Shown: positions 53,204 through 62,778, counted from the first letter of the stretch. The stretch: 64,000 nt of DNA from Rhodanobacter glycinis (GCF_006438785.1 NZ_RCZB01000003.1:526964-590963); one strand, 5' to 3'. The notes: generated by a model not told the origin, from the letters alone. Numbers and translations: made by a program.

Positions 53204-53307
53204 ATAGTGAGTTTTCGGGTATACGCATGACGATAGTCATGGCAACCTTTATGGTCGGAGCGGCATCCATGTCCGCATGTGCAGAAGAAAGATGCGAACC
53301 GTACTGA
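53200..53307 (+). CDS. Possible 35-residue lipoprotein-like peptide
   Basis: The ATG overlaps the B7 stop codon. The product has a short basic start, a hydrophobic stretch (MTIVMATFMVGAASMSAC) ending in a lipobox-like MSAC, then AEERCEPY. The 3' end overlaps the regulator gene by 16 bases in another frame. It may be a real small lipoprotein or only a coupling leader. Confidence 0.3.
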   Translation: MNSEFSGIRMTIVMATFMVGAASMSACAEERCEPY

Positions 53308-54632
53308 TCATCGACGACAACCCGGCCGTGGGCGAGGCGCTCTCGCTGGCGTTGTCGTTGCACGAGATCCGCCCGCTCACCGCGCTGACGCCGGATGAGG
53401 GCCTCGCCACGCTGCGGCGTGAGGCGGTCGACGTGGTGATCCAGGACATGAACTTCACCGCCGACACCACCTCGGGCGAAGAGGGCGTGGCGCTGTTCCG
53501 GGCCATCCGCGAGCAGCATCCGGACCTGCCGGTGGTCCTGCTCACCGCGTGGACGCACCTGGAAACCGCGGTGGAGCTGGTCAAGGCCGGTGCCGCCGAC
53601 TACCTGGCCAAGCCGTGGGACGACAACAAGCTGCTGGCCACGGTGGAGAACCTGCTGGAGCTGTCCGAGTCCACCCGCGAAGTGACGCGTGGCCGGCGTG
53701 AGCGACGCCAGCGGCGCGAAGAATTGCAGCGCAAGTACGACCTCGATGGCCTGGTGTTCGCCTCCGAGGCAATGGCGCGCACGCTCGACCTGGCCTGCCA
53801 GATCGCCCGCTCGGATGTGCCGGTGTTGATCACCGGGCCGAACGGCACCGGCAAGGAGCGCATCGCGGCGATCGTGCATGCGAACTCGGCGGTGAAGCGC
53901 GGCGCGTTTGTCGCGGTGAATTGCGGCGCGTTGCCCGGCGAACTGATCGAGGCCGAACTGTTTGGTGCCGATGCCGGTGCCTACACCGGTGCGAACAAGG
54001 CGCGAGAGGGCCGCTTCGAACTGGCTGACGGCGGCACACTGTTCCTCGACGAGATCGGCAATCTGCCGCTGCCCGGCCAGATGAAACTGCTGCGCGTACT
54101 GGAGACCGGCCAGTTCGAACGGCTCGGTTCCGGCCGCACGCGCCAGGTCAAGGTTCGCGTGTTGAGCGCGACCAACGCCGACCTCAAGGCGATGATCCGC
54201 GCCGGCACCTTCCGCGAGGATCTGTACTACCGGCTCAACGTGATCGAGGTGAACCTGCCATCGCTGGCCGAGCGCAGCGACGACATCCTGCCGCTGGCCG
54301 AATTCTTCCTGGATGGTCGTGCGGAGCTTGGCGATGTCGCACGCGAAGCGCTGCTGGCTTATCCGTGGCCGGGCAACGTGCGCGAACTGAAGAATGCGAT
54401 CGAACGCGCCGCGCTGCTGGCCGGCGGCAACCCGATCACGCCGGAACTGCTCAACCTGCCGGCGCATACCGCCGTGGCGGCCCGCAATCTCGACGAGCCC
54501 AGCCGCGAGACGGTGGAGGCGGCGCTGCACAAGGCCGACGGCGTGGTCAGTCGCGCCGCGCAGAACCTCGGACTGTCGCGGCAGGCGCTGTATCGGCGGA
54601 TGGAGCGCTACGGTCTGGCGACGCCGGCGTGA
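53292..54632 (+). CDS. NtrC-family sigma-54-dependent response regulator
   Basis: This 446-residue regulator has a receiver domain (acidic Asp8-Asp9, phospho-acceptor Asp52 in IQDMNF, Lys107 in LAKPW), a central AAA+ domain with Walker A GPNGTGKE (182-189), a sigma-54 contact loop GAYTGA (229-234, Tyr in place of the usual Phe) and Walker [12 protein letters not shown], and a C-terminal Fis-type helix-turn-helix ([20 protein letters not shown]). It follows the last permease by 88 bases and precedes the kinase. It is the natural activator of the sigma-54 promoter at 32697. Confidence 0.93.
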   Translation: MRTVLIIDDNPAVGEALSLALSLHEIRPLTALTPDEGLATLRREAVDVVIQDMNFTADTTSGEEGVALFRAIREQHPDLPVVLLTAWTHLETAVELVKAGAADYLAKPWDDNKLLATVENLLELSESTREVTRGRRERRQRREELQRKYDLDGLVFASEAMARTLDLACQIARSDVPVLITGPNGTGKERIAAIVHANSAVKRGAFVAVNCGALPGELIEAELFGADAGAYTGANKAREGRFELADGGTLFLDEIGNLPLPGQMKLLRVLETGQFERLGSGRTRQVKVRVLSATNADLKAMIRAGTFREDLYYRLNVIEVNLPSLAERSDDILPLAEFFLDGRAELGDVAREALLAYPWPGNVRELKNAIERAALLAGGNPITPELLNLPAHTAVAARNLDEPSRETVEAALHKADGVVSRAAQNLGLSRQALYRRMERYGLATPA

Positions 54633-54713
54633 CCTCATAGGCCTGTTGTCAGGCTTGCCGTTGCGAACATGGCGTACAAAGATGGCCATACCCGAAACAG
54701 CTGGAGTGGTGCC

Positions 54714-55055
54714 ATGCGATATCGACTTGTCCTGACTGCTTCGACATGGCTGATGGCCGCGGTGGCGATGGCGCAGACGGCGCCGACGACACTGTCGAAC
54801 CAGAGCGACAGCTGGACGGCGCATCCGGCTGCTGCCAGTTCATCCAGCTATCGCAGTCATCCGTCGACCGAGTCGACGAGCAAAAGCCATTTCAAGTTCA
54901 AGGATCGCCGGCGGGACGATCCGTCGAATCCGTTGAACCAGCCACCGCCCAGTGCGAACGACAAGGCTGCGGTAATGGGCAAGGACCGCGCCTGGCAGAA
55001 CGGGCGCCCGCCAGTCGACTGTGCGAGCGCACCGATGGATCCTGCATGCCATTGA
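54714..55055 (+). CDS. Small exported protein between regulator and kinase genes
   Basis: This 113-residue protein starts at the ATG at 54714 with GGAG upstream. A signal peptide (MRYRLVLTASTWLMAAVAMA, cleavage after AQ) is followed by a Ser/Thr-rich low-complexity region, a basic block (SHFKFKDRRRDDPSNPLNQP) and a C-terminal part with two cysteines (VDCASAPMDPACH). No family is recognised. Its place between the regulator and the sensor kinase suggests a periplasmic accessory to sensing or a cargo of the system; both are guesses. Confidence 0.6.
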   Translation: MRYRLVLTASTWLMAAVAMAQTAPTTLSNQSDSWTAHPAAASSSSYRSHPSTESTSKSHFKFKDRRRDDPSNPLNQPPPSANDKAAVMGKDRAWQNGRPPVDCASAPMDPACH

Positions 55056-55086
55056 GCCGGGTCTTCTTCGTGTCGGGAAATAGCTG

Positions 55087-56493
55087 ATGTGGCGTCTGCT
55101 GAACTCGCTGCAGGGCCGGCTTACGCTGCTGCTGGGTTTCGCCAGCGTCGCTGGCGCGCTGATCTATGCCGGTGTCACGCAATGGCCACTGCCGCAGCTG
55201 TTGTTGTGGCTGCAGACCGCGTTGGCGGCAAAACCAGCGACGGCGGTGATCAAGGCGCCGCCCGCGCCTCATCTGGGCATCTACGGTGGCCTGGGCGTCT
55301 GTGCCGTGCTGTTGTTGCTGCTGGCGTTCTGGCTGGCGGGTCGCGCGATGTCACCGGTGAGTCGTCTGCTGCGTGCGCTCGAGGGAGCGGTGGCGAGCTA
55401 CCGCGACGGCGATTTCAGTTTCTCGATCGCGATCAACCGGCGTGACGAACTGGGCGAGCTGATCCACATGCACAACGCGCTGGGGCAGACCCTGCGCGAG
55501 CAACGCCAGCATCTGGTGCAGCGTGAATTGCTGCTCGACACGGTGGTGCAGAACACGCCGGTGGCGCTGGTGCTGACCGACTCGATCGGTCGGGTCGCCT
55601 ACGCCAACATCGCCTCGCGCCACCTGTTCAACGAAGGGCGCAACCTGGTCGGGCTGGATTTCGCCGCGTTGCTGGCCGATGCGCCCGAGGCACTGCGCAA
55701 GGCGGTGGAAAGTGGCGAGGATGCGCTGCTCAGCGTGGAGATGGACGGCAGCGAGGAAACCTTCCATCTGTCGCAGCGTGCGTTCCGCCTGCAGGGCCGG
55801 CCGCATCGGCTGCAACTGTTCCGACGCATGACGCGCGAACTGTCGCGACAGGAAGTGGCGACGTGGAAAAGGGTGATCCGGGTGATCAGCCACGAGCTCA
55901 ACAATTCGCTGGCGCCAATTTCCTCGTTGGCGCATTCCGGCGCCGAGCTGGCGCGGCGTGGCCAGCTCGACCGCCTGCCCAGCGTGTTCGCCACCATCAG
56001 CGAACGTGCGTTGCACCTGCACGGTTTCATCGCCGGCTATGCCAGCTTTGCCAAGCTGCCTACACCGCAGCCGGTGGCGGTCCAATGGGCGCGGTTTCTT
56101 GAGGGCCTGTCACTGCATTGCCGTTATCGGCTGGCAGCACCGCCGCCGGAGCAGCCCGGACTTTTCGATGCGATCCAGATCGAACAGGTGCTGATCAACC
56201 TGATCAAGAACGCGCATGAATCGGGCAGTGCGGAAGATGAAGTCACGCTGTCGATTCTGGAGGTCGGCAACGAGCTGCGCATCGAAGTGGCCGATCGTGG
56301 CCCCGGCATGAGCGAGACCGTGCTGGCGCAAGCGCTGCTGCCGTTCTATTCGACCAAGCGCTCCGGCACCGGCCTGGGCCTGGCACTGGCGCGCGAAATC
56401 ACCGAGGCGCACGGCGGCCGCGTACTGCTGGCCAATCGCGAAGGCGGTGGCTTGAGGGTGAGCCTGCGGCTGCCGCAGGTGTTGAGCCGGTGA
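55087..56493 (+). CDS. Membrane sensor histidine kinase (NtrY-like)
   Basis: This 468-residue kinase has two membrane helices (about 12-32 and 64-86) around a short periplasmic loop of about 30 residues, a HAMP domain (about 87-140), a PAS domain (about 148-245), a HisKA domain with His269 in RVISHELNNSLAPI and an ATP-binding domain with N box NLIKNAHESG, DRGPGM, PFYSTK and GTGLGL. The HELNNSL phospho-site is that of the NtrY/NtrB-type kinases that partner NtrC-like regulators. With a tiny periplasmic loop it probably senses within the membrane or through a partner. It is the last gene of the block. Confidence 0.93.
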   Translation: MWRLLNSLQGRLTLLLGFASVAGALIYAGVTQWPLPQLLLWLQTALAAKPATAVIKAPPAPHLGIYGGLGVCAVLLLLLAFWLAGRAMSPVSRLLRALEGAVASYRDGDFSFSIAINRRDELGELIHMHNALGQTLREQRQHLVQRELLLDTVVQNTPVALVLTDSIGRVAYANIASRHLFNEGRNLVGLDFAALLADAPEALRKAVESGEDALLSVEMDGSEETFHLSQRAFRLQGRPHRLQLFRRMTRELSRQEVATWKRVIRVISHELNNSLAPISSLAHSGAELARRGQLDRLPSVFATISERALHLHGFIAGYASFAKLPTPQPVAVQWARFLEGLSLHCRYRLAAPPPEQPGLFDAIQIEQVLINLIKNAHESGSAEDEVTLSILEVGNELRIEVADRGPGMSETVLAQALLPFYSTKRSGTGLGLALAREITEAHGGRVLLANREGGGLRVSLRLPQVLSR

Positions 56494-56706
56494 CGCAAGA
56501 TCAGGCCTGCTCTCGGGTCGCGTGAAGCGGCGTGGCCGTAGCGCTGTCGCTGTCGACGGTTCTCACCCCGCGCTGATCGAACTTGTCTGGTCCAAATGAA
56601 CCGCCACCGACATCGCTCGTGGCGGCATGGCGATCTGACGTGACCTGTTCGATCAGGGCAAGCGACCTGTCCCCATGCGGCCGCTGCCAACGGGTTGCAT
56701 CGGCGG
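56494..56706. other. Intergenic region, nothing recognised
   Basis: It lies between the convergent kinase and DMT transporter genes. No gene and no clear terminator hairpin with T-run was found. Confidence 0.4.
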
Positions 56707-57774
56707 TCAGTGCCCGTGGCGATGGTGCAGATCCGGATAGTGCGGGTGACAGTGCGCCATGGGTTCGTGTACATGCGGATGGGTGTGCGGCTCCTCGCCG
56801 TCCCACGGGAAATCGTGCGTGTGCTGATGATGGTCGTCGTGGTGATGGCGGTGGTTGTGTGCCAGCGCCTCATGCGCGTGCTCATGCTCGTGGCGCTCGC
56901 TTACGTGCAGCCAGACACCGATGGCCATCAAGGCGCCCGCCAACCAGAAGGCCGGGCCAGCGTGTTCGGCAAACAACGCCAGCGAGAGCGTGGCACCCAG
57001 AAAAGGCGCCGTGGAAAAATAGGCGCCGGTTCGCGCCGTGCCCAGGTTGCGCAGGGCCAGCACGAACAGCACCAGACTCAAGCCATAACCGAAGAAGCCG
57101 AGCACGCCGGTGGCCAGCAAGGGGCCGATGTGGGGAAAACGGTAGCCGATGGCGAGCGCGATGGTGATGTTGATCGCCCCGGCCACGCCGCCCTTGATCG
57201 CTGCGATCTGGACCGGGTCGCCACCGGCCACCGGGCGGGTCAGATTGTTGTCGATAGCCCAGCACAGGCAGGCTCCTGCCACCGCCAACGCTCCCCACGG
57301 CATCGTGTGCGCGCTCTGCCGTTGCCACGACAGCAGCAAGGCGCCGGCGACAATCGCCAGCATGCCCAGAAACACGCGCCGATCCACGTTCTCGCGAAAC
57401 ACCACCCAGGCCAGCACGGCGGTGAGCACGCTTTCCAGATTGAGCAACAGCGTCGCCGTCGAGGCTGCGGTGTACACCAGACCCAGCATCAGCAGGATGG
57501 GGCCAAGCACGCCGCCAAACAGCACGGCACCGGCCAGCCACGGCGCATCCCGCCGCGTCAATGCCGCCTCGGTGATCGCATGTCCGCGCAGGCGACGCAG
57601 CAGCATCCACACCGACAGGCCGATACCCGATCCGGCATACAGCAAACCCGCCAGCAACAGCGGCGGCATGCTGCCCAGCAGCATCTTGGCAAGCGGCGTG
57701 CTGATGCCAAACAGCGCAGCCGCTGCGAGCGCCTGGAGAATACCGTGGGTGTGGTCGGAATTCGTGAGTTTCAT
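56707..57774 (-). CDS. EamA/DMT-family transporter with His-rich tail
   Basis: This 355-residue protein has ten membrane helices with the duplicated EamA pattern: ILQALAAAALFGISTPLAKM at the start, FGGVLGPILLMLGLVYTAAS, LNLESVLTAVLAWVVF.RENVD closing repeat one, and GTARTGAYFSTAPFLGATLS in repeat two. After residue ~290 the cytosolic or periplasmic tail holds about 25 histidines in 66 residues (HEHEHAHEALAHNHRHHHDD and onward), a likely divalent-metal chelating segment. It is divergent from the czc-type operon, so a role in nickel, cobalt or zinc handling is inferred from the tail and neighbours. Confidence 0.88.
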   Translation of the reverse strand: MKLTNSDHTHGILQALAAAALFGISTPLAKMLLGSMPPLLLAGLLYAGSGIGLSVWMLLRRLRGHAITEAALTRRDAPWLAGAVLFGGVLGPILLMLGLVYTAASTATLLLNLESVLTAVLAWVVFRENVDRRVFLGMLAIVAGALLLSWQRQSAHTMPWGALAVAGACLCWAIDNNLTRPVAGGDPVQIAAIKGGVAGAINITIALAIGYRFPHIGPLLATGVLGFFGYGLSLVLFVLALRNLGTARTGAYFSTAPFLGATLSLALFAEHAGPAFWLAGALMAIGVWLHVSERHEHEHAHEALAHNHRHHHDDHHQHTHDFPWDGEEPHTHPHVHEPMAHCHPHYPDLHHRHGH

Positions 57775-57856
57775 GAGCGCATCTTACGCGGCCCACAAGC
57801 AACTCCGGCCGGCAATGCAATTGTCTAACACGTCGATGTTTGCTTACGATGATCGA

Positions 57857-58243
57857 ATGATCCGTACCACCTCACCCCTGCTGACCCGTCTGCGCCGCCA
57901 CCGCGGCCTGTGGGTGTTGGCTGTTGCGGTGTTGCTGATCAAGCTGGTCGCGGGCTCGATCTGCCTGGGTGACAACCCCGCCGCAACGGCGCTGGCCGAT
58001 GTGCAGGCGACCACCAGCGTGCTCACCGCCATGGACTCGGCGACCGCCGCCACGCCGGACGACAACGCATGCCTGCTGGGTGAAGCCGGTGGCTGCCATT
58101 GCGCGTGTGCCCACGCGCTGACCCTGGTGAGCAGCGTGACGCTCTCCGTCGCGCTCATCGAGACGAGCGCGGAATCTTCCCGCCTCCCTCCGGGCATGAT
58201 TCCGGAGACGACCGGCTCGTTGCTGCGTCCCCCTATCGCCTGA
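57857..58243 (+). CDS. Small CxC/His putative metal-binding protein (CopL-like)
   Basis: This 128-residue protein (start at the ATG at 57857; 57836 also in frame) has one N-terminal membrane helix or uncleaved signal (GLWVLAVAVLLIKLVAGSIC) and then a motif-rich segment NACLLGEAGGCHCACAHALT that offers four cysteines and two histidines. Small proteins with this CHCxCAH signature precede metal-efflux operons in Xanthomonadales and are sometimes labelled CopL-like; the label is uncertain. It leads the efflux genes that follow. Confidence 0.65.
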   Translation: MIRTTSPLLTRLRRHRGLWVLAVAVLLIKLVAGSICLGDNPAATALADVQATTSVLTAMDSATAATPDDNACLLGEAGGCHCACAHALTLVSSVTLSVALIETSAESSRLPPGMIPETTGSLLRPPIA

Positions 58244-58314
58244 AACCGTTCCGTTCCGCGATGAAACCGCCTGTGCGGTTCGTTGCCTCGTGATCGTTTT
58301 CAGGAGATGGCTTC

Positions 58315-58590
58315 ATGTCTGTTCCACGTTCGGTGCCGATTGGCGCCGTGTGTCTGTTGCATGCGGCGCTGCCCGGCGCCGTACCTCTTTCCGGTCCATC
58401 GCCAACGGCAGTTGAGCTACCGGCGTCGCCCCTGTTGCGCGCCGCGCCGCGCCGCATCCGGGAAGCCAGTCCGGACCTGCGGGTCGCCCAGGTGGATTCC
58501 GGCTGTATGCGCACCCCCGTGTCTGCGCGGAGCGCTGATGTCCATCGATGCATCACCAAGCTGAGCCTTTTTCCGGGAGCTTTTGCATGA
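58315..58590 (+). CDS. Hypothetical protein of uncertain reality
   Basis: This 91-codon frame starts at an ATG with a good ribosome site (AGGAGATGG at 58301) and ends by overlapping the adaptor start by four bases. The first residues could be a weak signal (VPIGAVCLLHAALPGAVPLS), but the rest is basic, low in structure and matches nothing I know. It may be a real small exported protein or a leader in front of the adaptor gene. Confidence 0.35.
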   Translation: MSVPRSVPIGAVCLLHAALPGAVPLSGPSPTAVELPASPLLRAAPRRIREASPDLRVAQVDSGCMRTPVSARSADVHRCITKLSLFPGAFA

Positions 58591-59693
58591 ATTTTTCCAT
58601 CCGGCGCGCGCTCGGCGCGTTTGCCCTGCTTTGCCTTGCTCCATCTTCAGTTCTATATGCGGCTGATACTTTTCCGGTCACCGCCGCGCAGATGAAGGCG
58701 CTCGGGATAACCGTGCAGCGCCTGGACCGTCCCGTCGACATCCGTGGGCCGATCTATCCGGCGCGCGTGGTGCTGCCGTTGCAGCAAGAGCAGGTCATCA
58801 GCGCACCGATGGCCGGCCTGGTCGATCAGCTGCTGGTGGACGAACACCAGACCATTGTCCGTGGCCAGCCGCTGCTGCACCTCAATAGCCCCGAGTATGG
58901 AGAACAGCAGCTCCGTGCGCTGGAGGCAGCCAGCAAGAGTCGGCTCGCACAAGCGGCCGTGGTGCGCGAGCGCAAGCTGTTTGCCGAGGGCATCATTCCG
59001 CAGCGGCGGGTGTTCGAGGCCGAAGCGGCCGCCAGCGATGCGCAGGCCCGCGTGCGGCAGGCCAGCGGGGCATTGCGGCTGGCTGGCGTGGACGGCGCTG
59101 CCATCGCCCAGCTGATCCAGAGCGGGGTGCTCAAGGACGCCCTGGTACTGCACAGCAAGGGCGCCGGCGTGGTGGTCAGCATCGAGGCCAAGCCGGGCCA
59201 ACGGGTAGCTGCTGCGGATCCACTCATACGGGTGGCGGACATGAGTCGGCTCTGGCTGGATATCCAGATCCCGGCCGAGCGTGCGAACGCATGGGCCAGG
59301 AATGGGCAGATCGTCGTGGTCGGCCGCAAGGCAACGGCCAAACCGCTGAGCCTGGGTGCGGTAGTCGGCGAAGGCCAGATGCTCATCTTGCGGGCCGAGG
59401 TGACTGCCGGCGCCGATCAGTTGCGTCCCGGCGAATTCGTGCAGGCGCAGGTGCCGCTCGCCGGCACCCGGGGCGCGTGGACGCTGCCGCTTGCCGCGGT
59501 GGTGCGCCAAGGCGGGCAGGCCTACGTCTTCGTTCGCACCGCGCAGGGGTTTGTAGCGCAGCCGGTCGAGGTGGTTGCCAGCTCGGGGCCATCGGTCAGC
59601 GTGGCAGGGCCGCTGAAGGCCGGCGACCAGATCGCGATCAGCAGCGTGATTGCGCTGAAAGCGGCCTGGCTCGGCGAAAGCGGAGGCGAATGA
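58587..59693 (+). CDS. czcB: RND efflux periplasmic adaptor (CzcB/CusB family)
   Basis: This 368-residue exported adaptor (signal MNFSIRRALGAFALLCLAPS, cleavage near LYAA) has the membrane-fusion layout: VISAPMAGLVDQLLVDEHQT (first lipoyl half), a coiled-coil hairpin with LRALEAASKSRLAQAAVVRE, the second half with VVVSIEAKPGQRVAAADPLI and barrel domains (LWLDIQIPAERA, LRPGEFVQAQVPLAG). It lacks the Met-rich metal-binding N-terminus of CusB and the His-rich N-terminus of CzcB, so the metal cannot be read from it. It lies one base before the pump gene. Confidence 0.9.
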   Translation: MNFSIRRALGAFALLCLAPSSVLYAADTFPVTAAQMKALGITVQRLDRPVDIRGPIYPARVVLPLQQEQVISAPMAGLVDQLLVDEHQTIVRGQPLLHLNSPEYGEQQLRALEAASKSRLAQAAVVRERKLFAEGIIPQRRVFEAEAAASDAQARVRQASGALRLAGVDGAAIAQLIQSGVLKDALVLHSKGAGVVVSIEAKPGQRVAAADPLIRVADMSRLWLDIQIPAERANAWARNGQIVVVGRKATAKPLSLGAVVGEGQMLILRAEVTAGADQLRPGEFVQAQVPLAGTRGAWTLPLAAVVRQGGQAYVFVRTAQGFVAQPVEVVASSGPSVSVAGPLKAGDQIAISSVIALKAAWLGESGGE

Positions 59694-59694
59694 G

Positions 59695-62600
59695 ATGCTT
59701 GATCGCCTGATTCAGTTCGCGCTGGCGCAGCGCCTCTTCATTCTTTTGTCGGCCGTGTTGCTCGCTGGCGCAGGTTGGTATGCCTTCCGCCATTTGCCGA
59801 TCGATGCCTTCCCCGACGTATCCAGCACGCAGGTCAAGATCATCATGAAGGCTCCCGGCATGACGCCGGAAGAGGTCGAGAGCCGGATCGCCCTGCCGAT
59901 CGAAGTGGAGATGCTCGGCATTCCGCACCAGCGGATCCTGCGCTCGGTCTCCAAGTACGGTCTGGTCGACGTCACCATCGACTTCGTGGATGGCACGGAC
60001 ATCTACTGGGCGCGCCAGCAAGTCGCCGAGCGCCTGGGCGGGATTGCCGGCGATCTGCCGCCCGGCATCAGCGGTGGCATGGCACCGGTCACCACGCCGC
60101 TCGGCGAAATGTTCATGTTCACCGTGGAGGGCGGCGGGCTTTCGCTGGACGAACGTCGCAGCCTGCTCGACTGGGTGATCCGGCCCGCGCTGCGCGCGGT
60201 TCCCGGTGTGGCCGACGTCAATGCGCTCGGCGGCGCGGTGCGCAGCTTCGAAGTCGTTCCCGATGCTACCCGGCTGGCGGCCGTGGGGTTATCCACGGCG
60301 GACATCCAGCGCGCCATCGAGGCGAACAATCGCAACGACGGTGCCGGTCGGCTCGGCGAAGGCGACGAGGTGCTGCTGGTGCGCAGCGAGGGCAACGTGC
60401 AAACCATGGATGACTTGCGTGCCATCGTGTTGGGGCGCAAGGGCACTGCGCCGGTTCGCCTGGGCGATGTGGCGCAAGTGCGCATGGGCGCGCTGACCCG
60501 CTACGGCGTGGTGACCAAGGACGGGCGCGGCGAAGCCGTCGAAGGGCTGGTGCTTGGCCTGGCCGGTGCCAACGCCCGTGACGTGGTGGAAGGCGTCACC
60601 GCGAAACTCGATGAGCTCAAGCCCAGCCTTCCTCCCGGCGTCGCGTTGAAGGTCTTCTACAACCGCGCCCAGCTCGTCGACAACGCGGTGGGAACGGTGG
60701 CGAAAGCCCTGATCGAAGCCACCGTGCTGGTGCTGATCCTGCTGGGTGCGTTTCTGGGCAATCTTCGTGCGGCCGTCACGGTGGCGGTAGTGTTGCCGCT
60801 GTCGGCGCTGGCCACCTTCATCCTGATGCGCGTGGCGGGGATGTCAGCCAACCTGATGAGCCTCGGTGGACTCGCCATTGCGATCGGCATGCTGGTGGAT
60901 GCGGCGATCGTGGTCGTCGAGAACGTGGTGCAGCATCTGGGGCACGATCAGGTCCGCGGCAAGCTGCCCCGACTGCACATCGTGTTTCGCGCACTGCGTG
61001 AGGTTGCCGTGCCGGTCGCCGCCGGCGTGCTGATCATCATCACGGTCTTTCTGCCGTTGCTTACCCTGGAAGGTCTGGAAGGCAAGCTGTTCGTGCCCGT
61101 CGCCCTGACCATCGTGTTCGCGCTGACCAGTTCGCTGGTGCTTTCGCTGACGGTCATTCCGGTCCTCGCGTCATTCCTGCTGAAGAAGGTGTCTCACCAG
61201 GAGCCGTGGTTGCCGCGCCAGCTGCTGCGTCGATACCAGCCGGCACTGGCATGGACACTGGCCCACCAGCGCATCGTGATCATCGCGGCGGTCGTCATGC
61301 TGGTGTTCGCCGGTGGCGTGTACGCCATGGTGGGCAAGACCTTCATGCCGACCATGGATGAGGGCGACATTATCGTCGGTATCGAGAAGCTGCCCTCGGT
61401 CAGCCTGGAGGAGACCGCCGCGCTGGATCTGAAGATCCAGCAGGCACTGATGGCACAGATTCCGGAGATCACCGGCGTTGTGGCCCGCGCCGGTTCGGAT
61501 GAGATCGGACTGGATCCGATGGGTCTGAACCAGACGGATACATTTCTGGTGCTGAAGCCGCGGGCGGACTGGGCCGTGAAGAACAAGGACGCGCTGATCG
61601 ACAAGATCCGGGGCGTGCTCGATCAGCTGCCCGGCATCAAGTACAGCTTTACCCAGCCGATAGACATGCGTGTGCAGGAAATGATCATCGGGGTGCGCGG
61701 CGATCTGGCGATCAAGGTCTTCGGGCCGGATCTGGCGATCCTCAACCAGCTCGCCGGTCAGATCGAGGCGTTGGTGAAAACCGTACCGGGCAACCAGGAT
61801 GTCTATACCGTCCAGAACGACGGCGTGCAGTACCTGCGGGTAATCGTCGATCGCCTGGCCAGCGGACGCTTCGGCCTGTCGGTGGAAGACGTGCAGGATG
61901 CACTGCGCGCACAGATCGAGGGCCTGCGCGTCGGTACGGTGATCGAAGGGAACAAGCGCGTGCCGATCCTCGTGCGCGGTCCGGACAGCGTGAAGGTATC
62001 CCCCGCCGAGTTCGCCGCGCTGCGCATCACCACCGCCGACGGTGTCAGCGTGCCGCTGGAAACCGTCGCGCACCTGCAGCGCGACAGCGGCCCGGTAAAG
62101 ATCGATCGCGAGATGGGTAGTCGCTACAGCGTCGTCATCGCCAACGTCGCCGGTCGCGATCTGGTCGGTTTCGTGACCGAGGCGAAGGCGAAGATCGCCC
62201 AAGCCGTGAAGCTGCCGACAGGCTATCGGATCAGCTGGGGTGGACAGTTCGAGAATCAGCAACGGGCCGCGGCAAGGCTCTCGTTGGTGGTTCCGCTGGC
62301 GCTGGGACTGATCTTCCTGATCCTGTTCTCCACCTTCGGCTCGGTGCGCCAGTCGCTGCTGGTCCTCAGCAATATTCCCTTCGCGCTCGTCGGTGGCATC
62401 GTCGCGCTGTGGATCACCGGCGAATACCTCTCGGTACCGGCCTCGGTGGGGTTCATCGCCTTGCTCGGCATCGCGGTGCTCAACGGCGTGGTGCTGGTGA
62501 GTTATTTCAACAAGCTCCACGCCGAAGGCTTCGATCCGGTCACCTGCGTGGTGCAGGGTGCCCATCGCCGCTTGCGACCGGTGCTGATGACTGCCTCGAT

Positions 62601-62778
62601 CACGGCCTTCGGTCTGGTTCCGTTGCTGTTTGCCAGCGGGCCGGGATCGGAGGTGCAGCGGCCTCTGGCGATCGTGGTCATCGGCGGCCTGGTTACGGCG
62701 ACTGCGCTGACACTCTTCCTTTTGCCCATTCTCTATCTGCGCTTCGCGCACGCACGCGTGGAGGTGCGCCATGGATAA
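59695..62778 (+). CDS. czcA: CzcA/CusA-type heavy-metal RND efflux pump
   Basis: This 1027-residue inner-membrane proton-driven pump has the RND duplication: helix 1 (LIQFALAQRLFILLSAVLLA), large periplasmic loop (SRIALPIEVEMLGIPHQRIL, FVDGTDIYWARQQVAERLGG), helices 2-6 with the helix-4 signature LAIAIGMLVDAAIVVVEN, the second loop and helices 8-12 (ALVGGIVALWITGEYLSVPA, SVGFIALLGIAVLNGVVLVS). The helix-4 signature lacks the DFGxxxDGA form of Zn/Co/Cd pumps and resembles HME3-5 forms, so the metal is open. It is followed by DUF3240 and CzcC genes. Confidence 0.93.
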   Translation: MLDRLIQFALAQRLFILLSAVLLAGAGWYAFRHLPIDAFPDVSSTQVKIIMKAPGMTPEEVESRIALPIEVEMLGIPHQRILRSVSKYGLVDVTIDFVDGTDIYWARQQVAERLGGIAGDLPPGISGGMAPVTTPLGEMFMFTVEGGGLSLDERRSLLDWVIRPALRAVPGVADVNALGGAVRSFEVVPDATRLAAVGLSTADIQRAIEANNRNDGAGRLGEGDEVLLVRSEGNVQTMDDLRAIVLGRKGTAPVRLGDVAQVRMGALTRYGVVTKDGRGEAVEGLVLGLAGANARDVVEGVTAKLDELKPSLPPGVALKVFYNRAQLVDNAVGTVAKALIEATVLVLILLGAFLGNLRAAVTVAVVLPLSALATFILMRVAGMSANLMSLGGLAIAIGMLVDAAIVVVENVVQHLGHDQVRGKLPRLHIVFRALREVAVPVAAGVLIIITVFLPLLTLEGLEGKLFVPVALTIVFALTSSLVLSLTVIPVLASFLLKKVSHQEPWLPRQLLRRYQPALAWTLAHQRIVIIAAVVMLVFAGGVYAMVGKTFMPTMDEGDIIVGIEKLPSVSLEETAALDLKIQQALMAQIPEITGVVARAGSDEIGLDPMGLNQTDTFLVLKPRADWAVKNKDALIDKIRGVLDQLPGIKYSFTQPIDMRVQEMIIGVRGDLAIKVFGPDLAILNQLAGQIEALVKTVPGNQDVYTVQNDGVQYLRVIVDRLASGRFGLSVEDVQDALRAQIEGLRVGTVIEGNKRVPILVRGPDSVKVSPAEFAALRITTADGVSVPLETVAHLQRDSGPVKIDREMGSRYSVVIANVAGRDLVGFVTEAKAKIAQAVKLPTGYRISWGGQFENQQRAAARLSLVVPLALGLIFLILFSTFGSVRQSLLVLSNIPFALVGGIVALWITGEYLSVPASVGFIALLGIAVLNGVVLVSYFNKLHAEGFDPVTCVVQGAHRRLRPVLMTASITAFGLVPLLFASGPGSEVQRPLAIVVIGGLVTATALTLFLLPILYLRFAHARVEVRHG

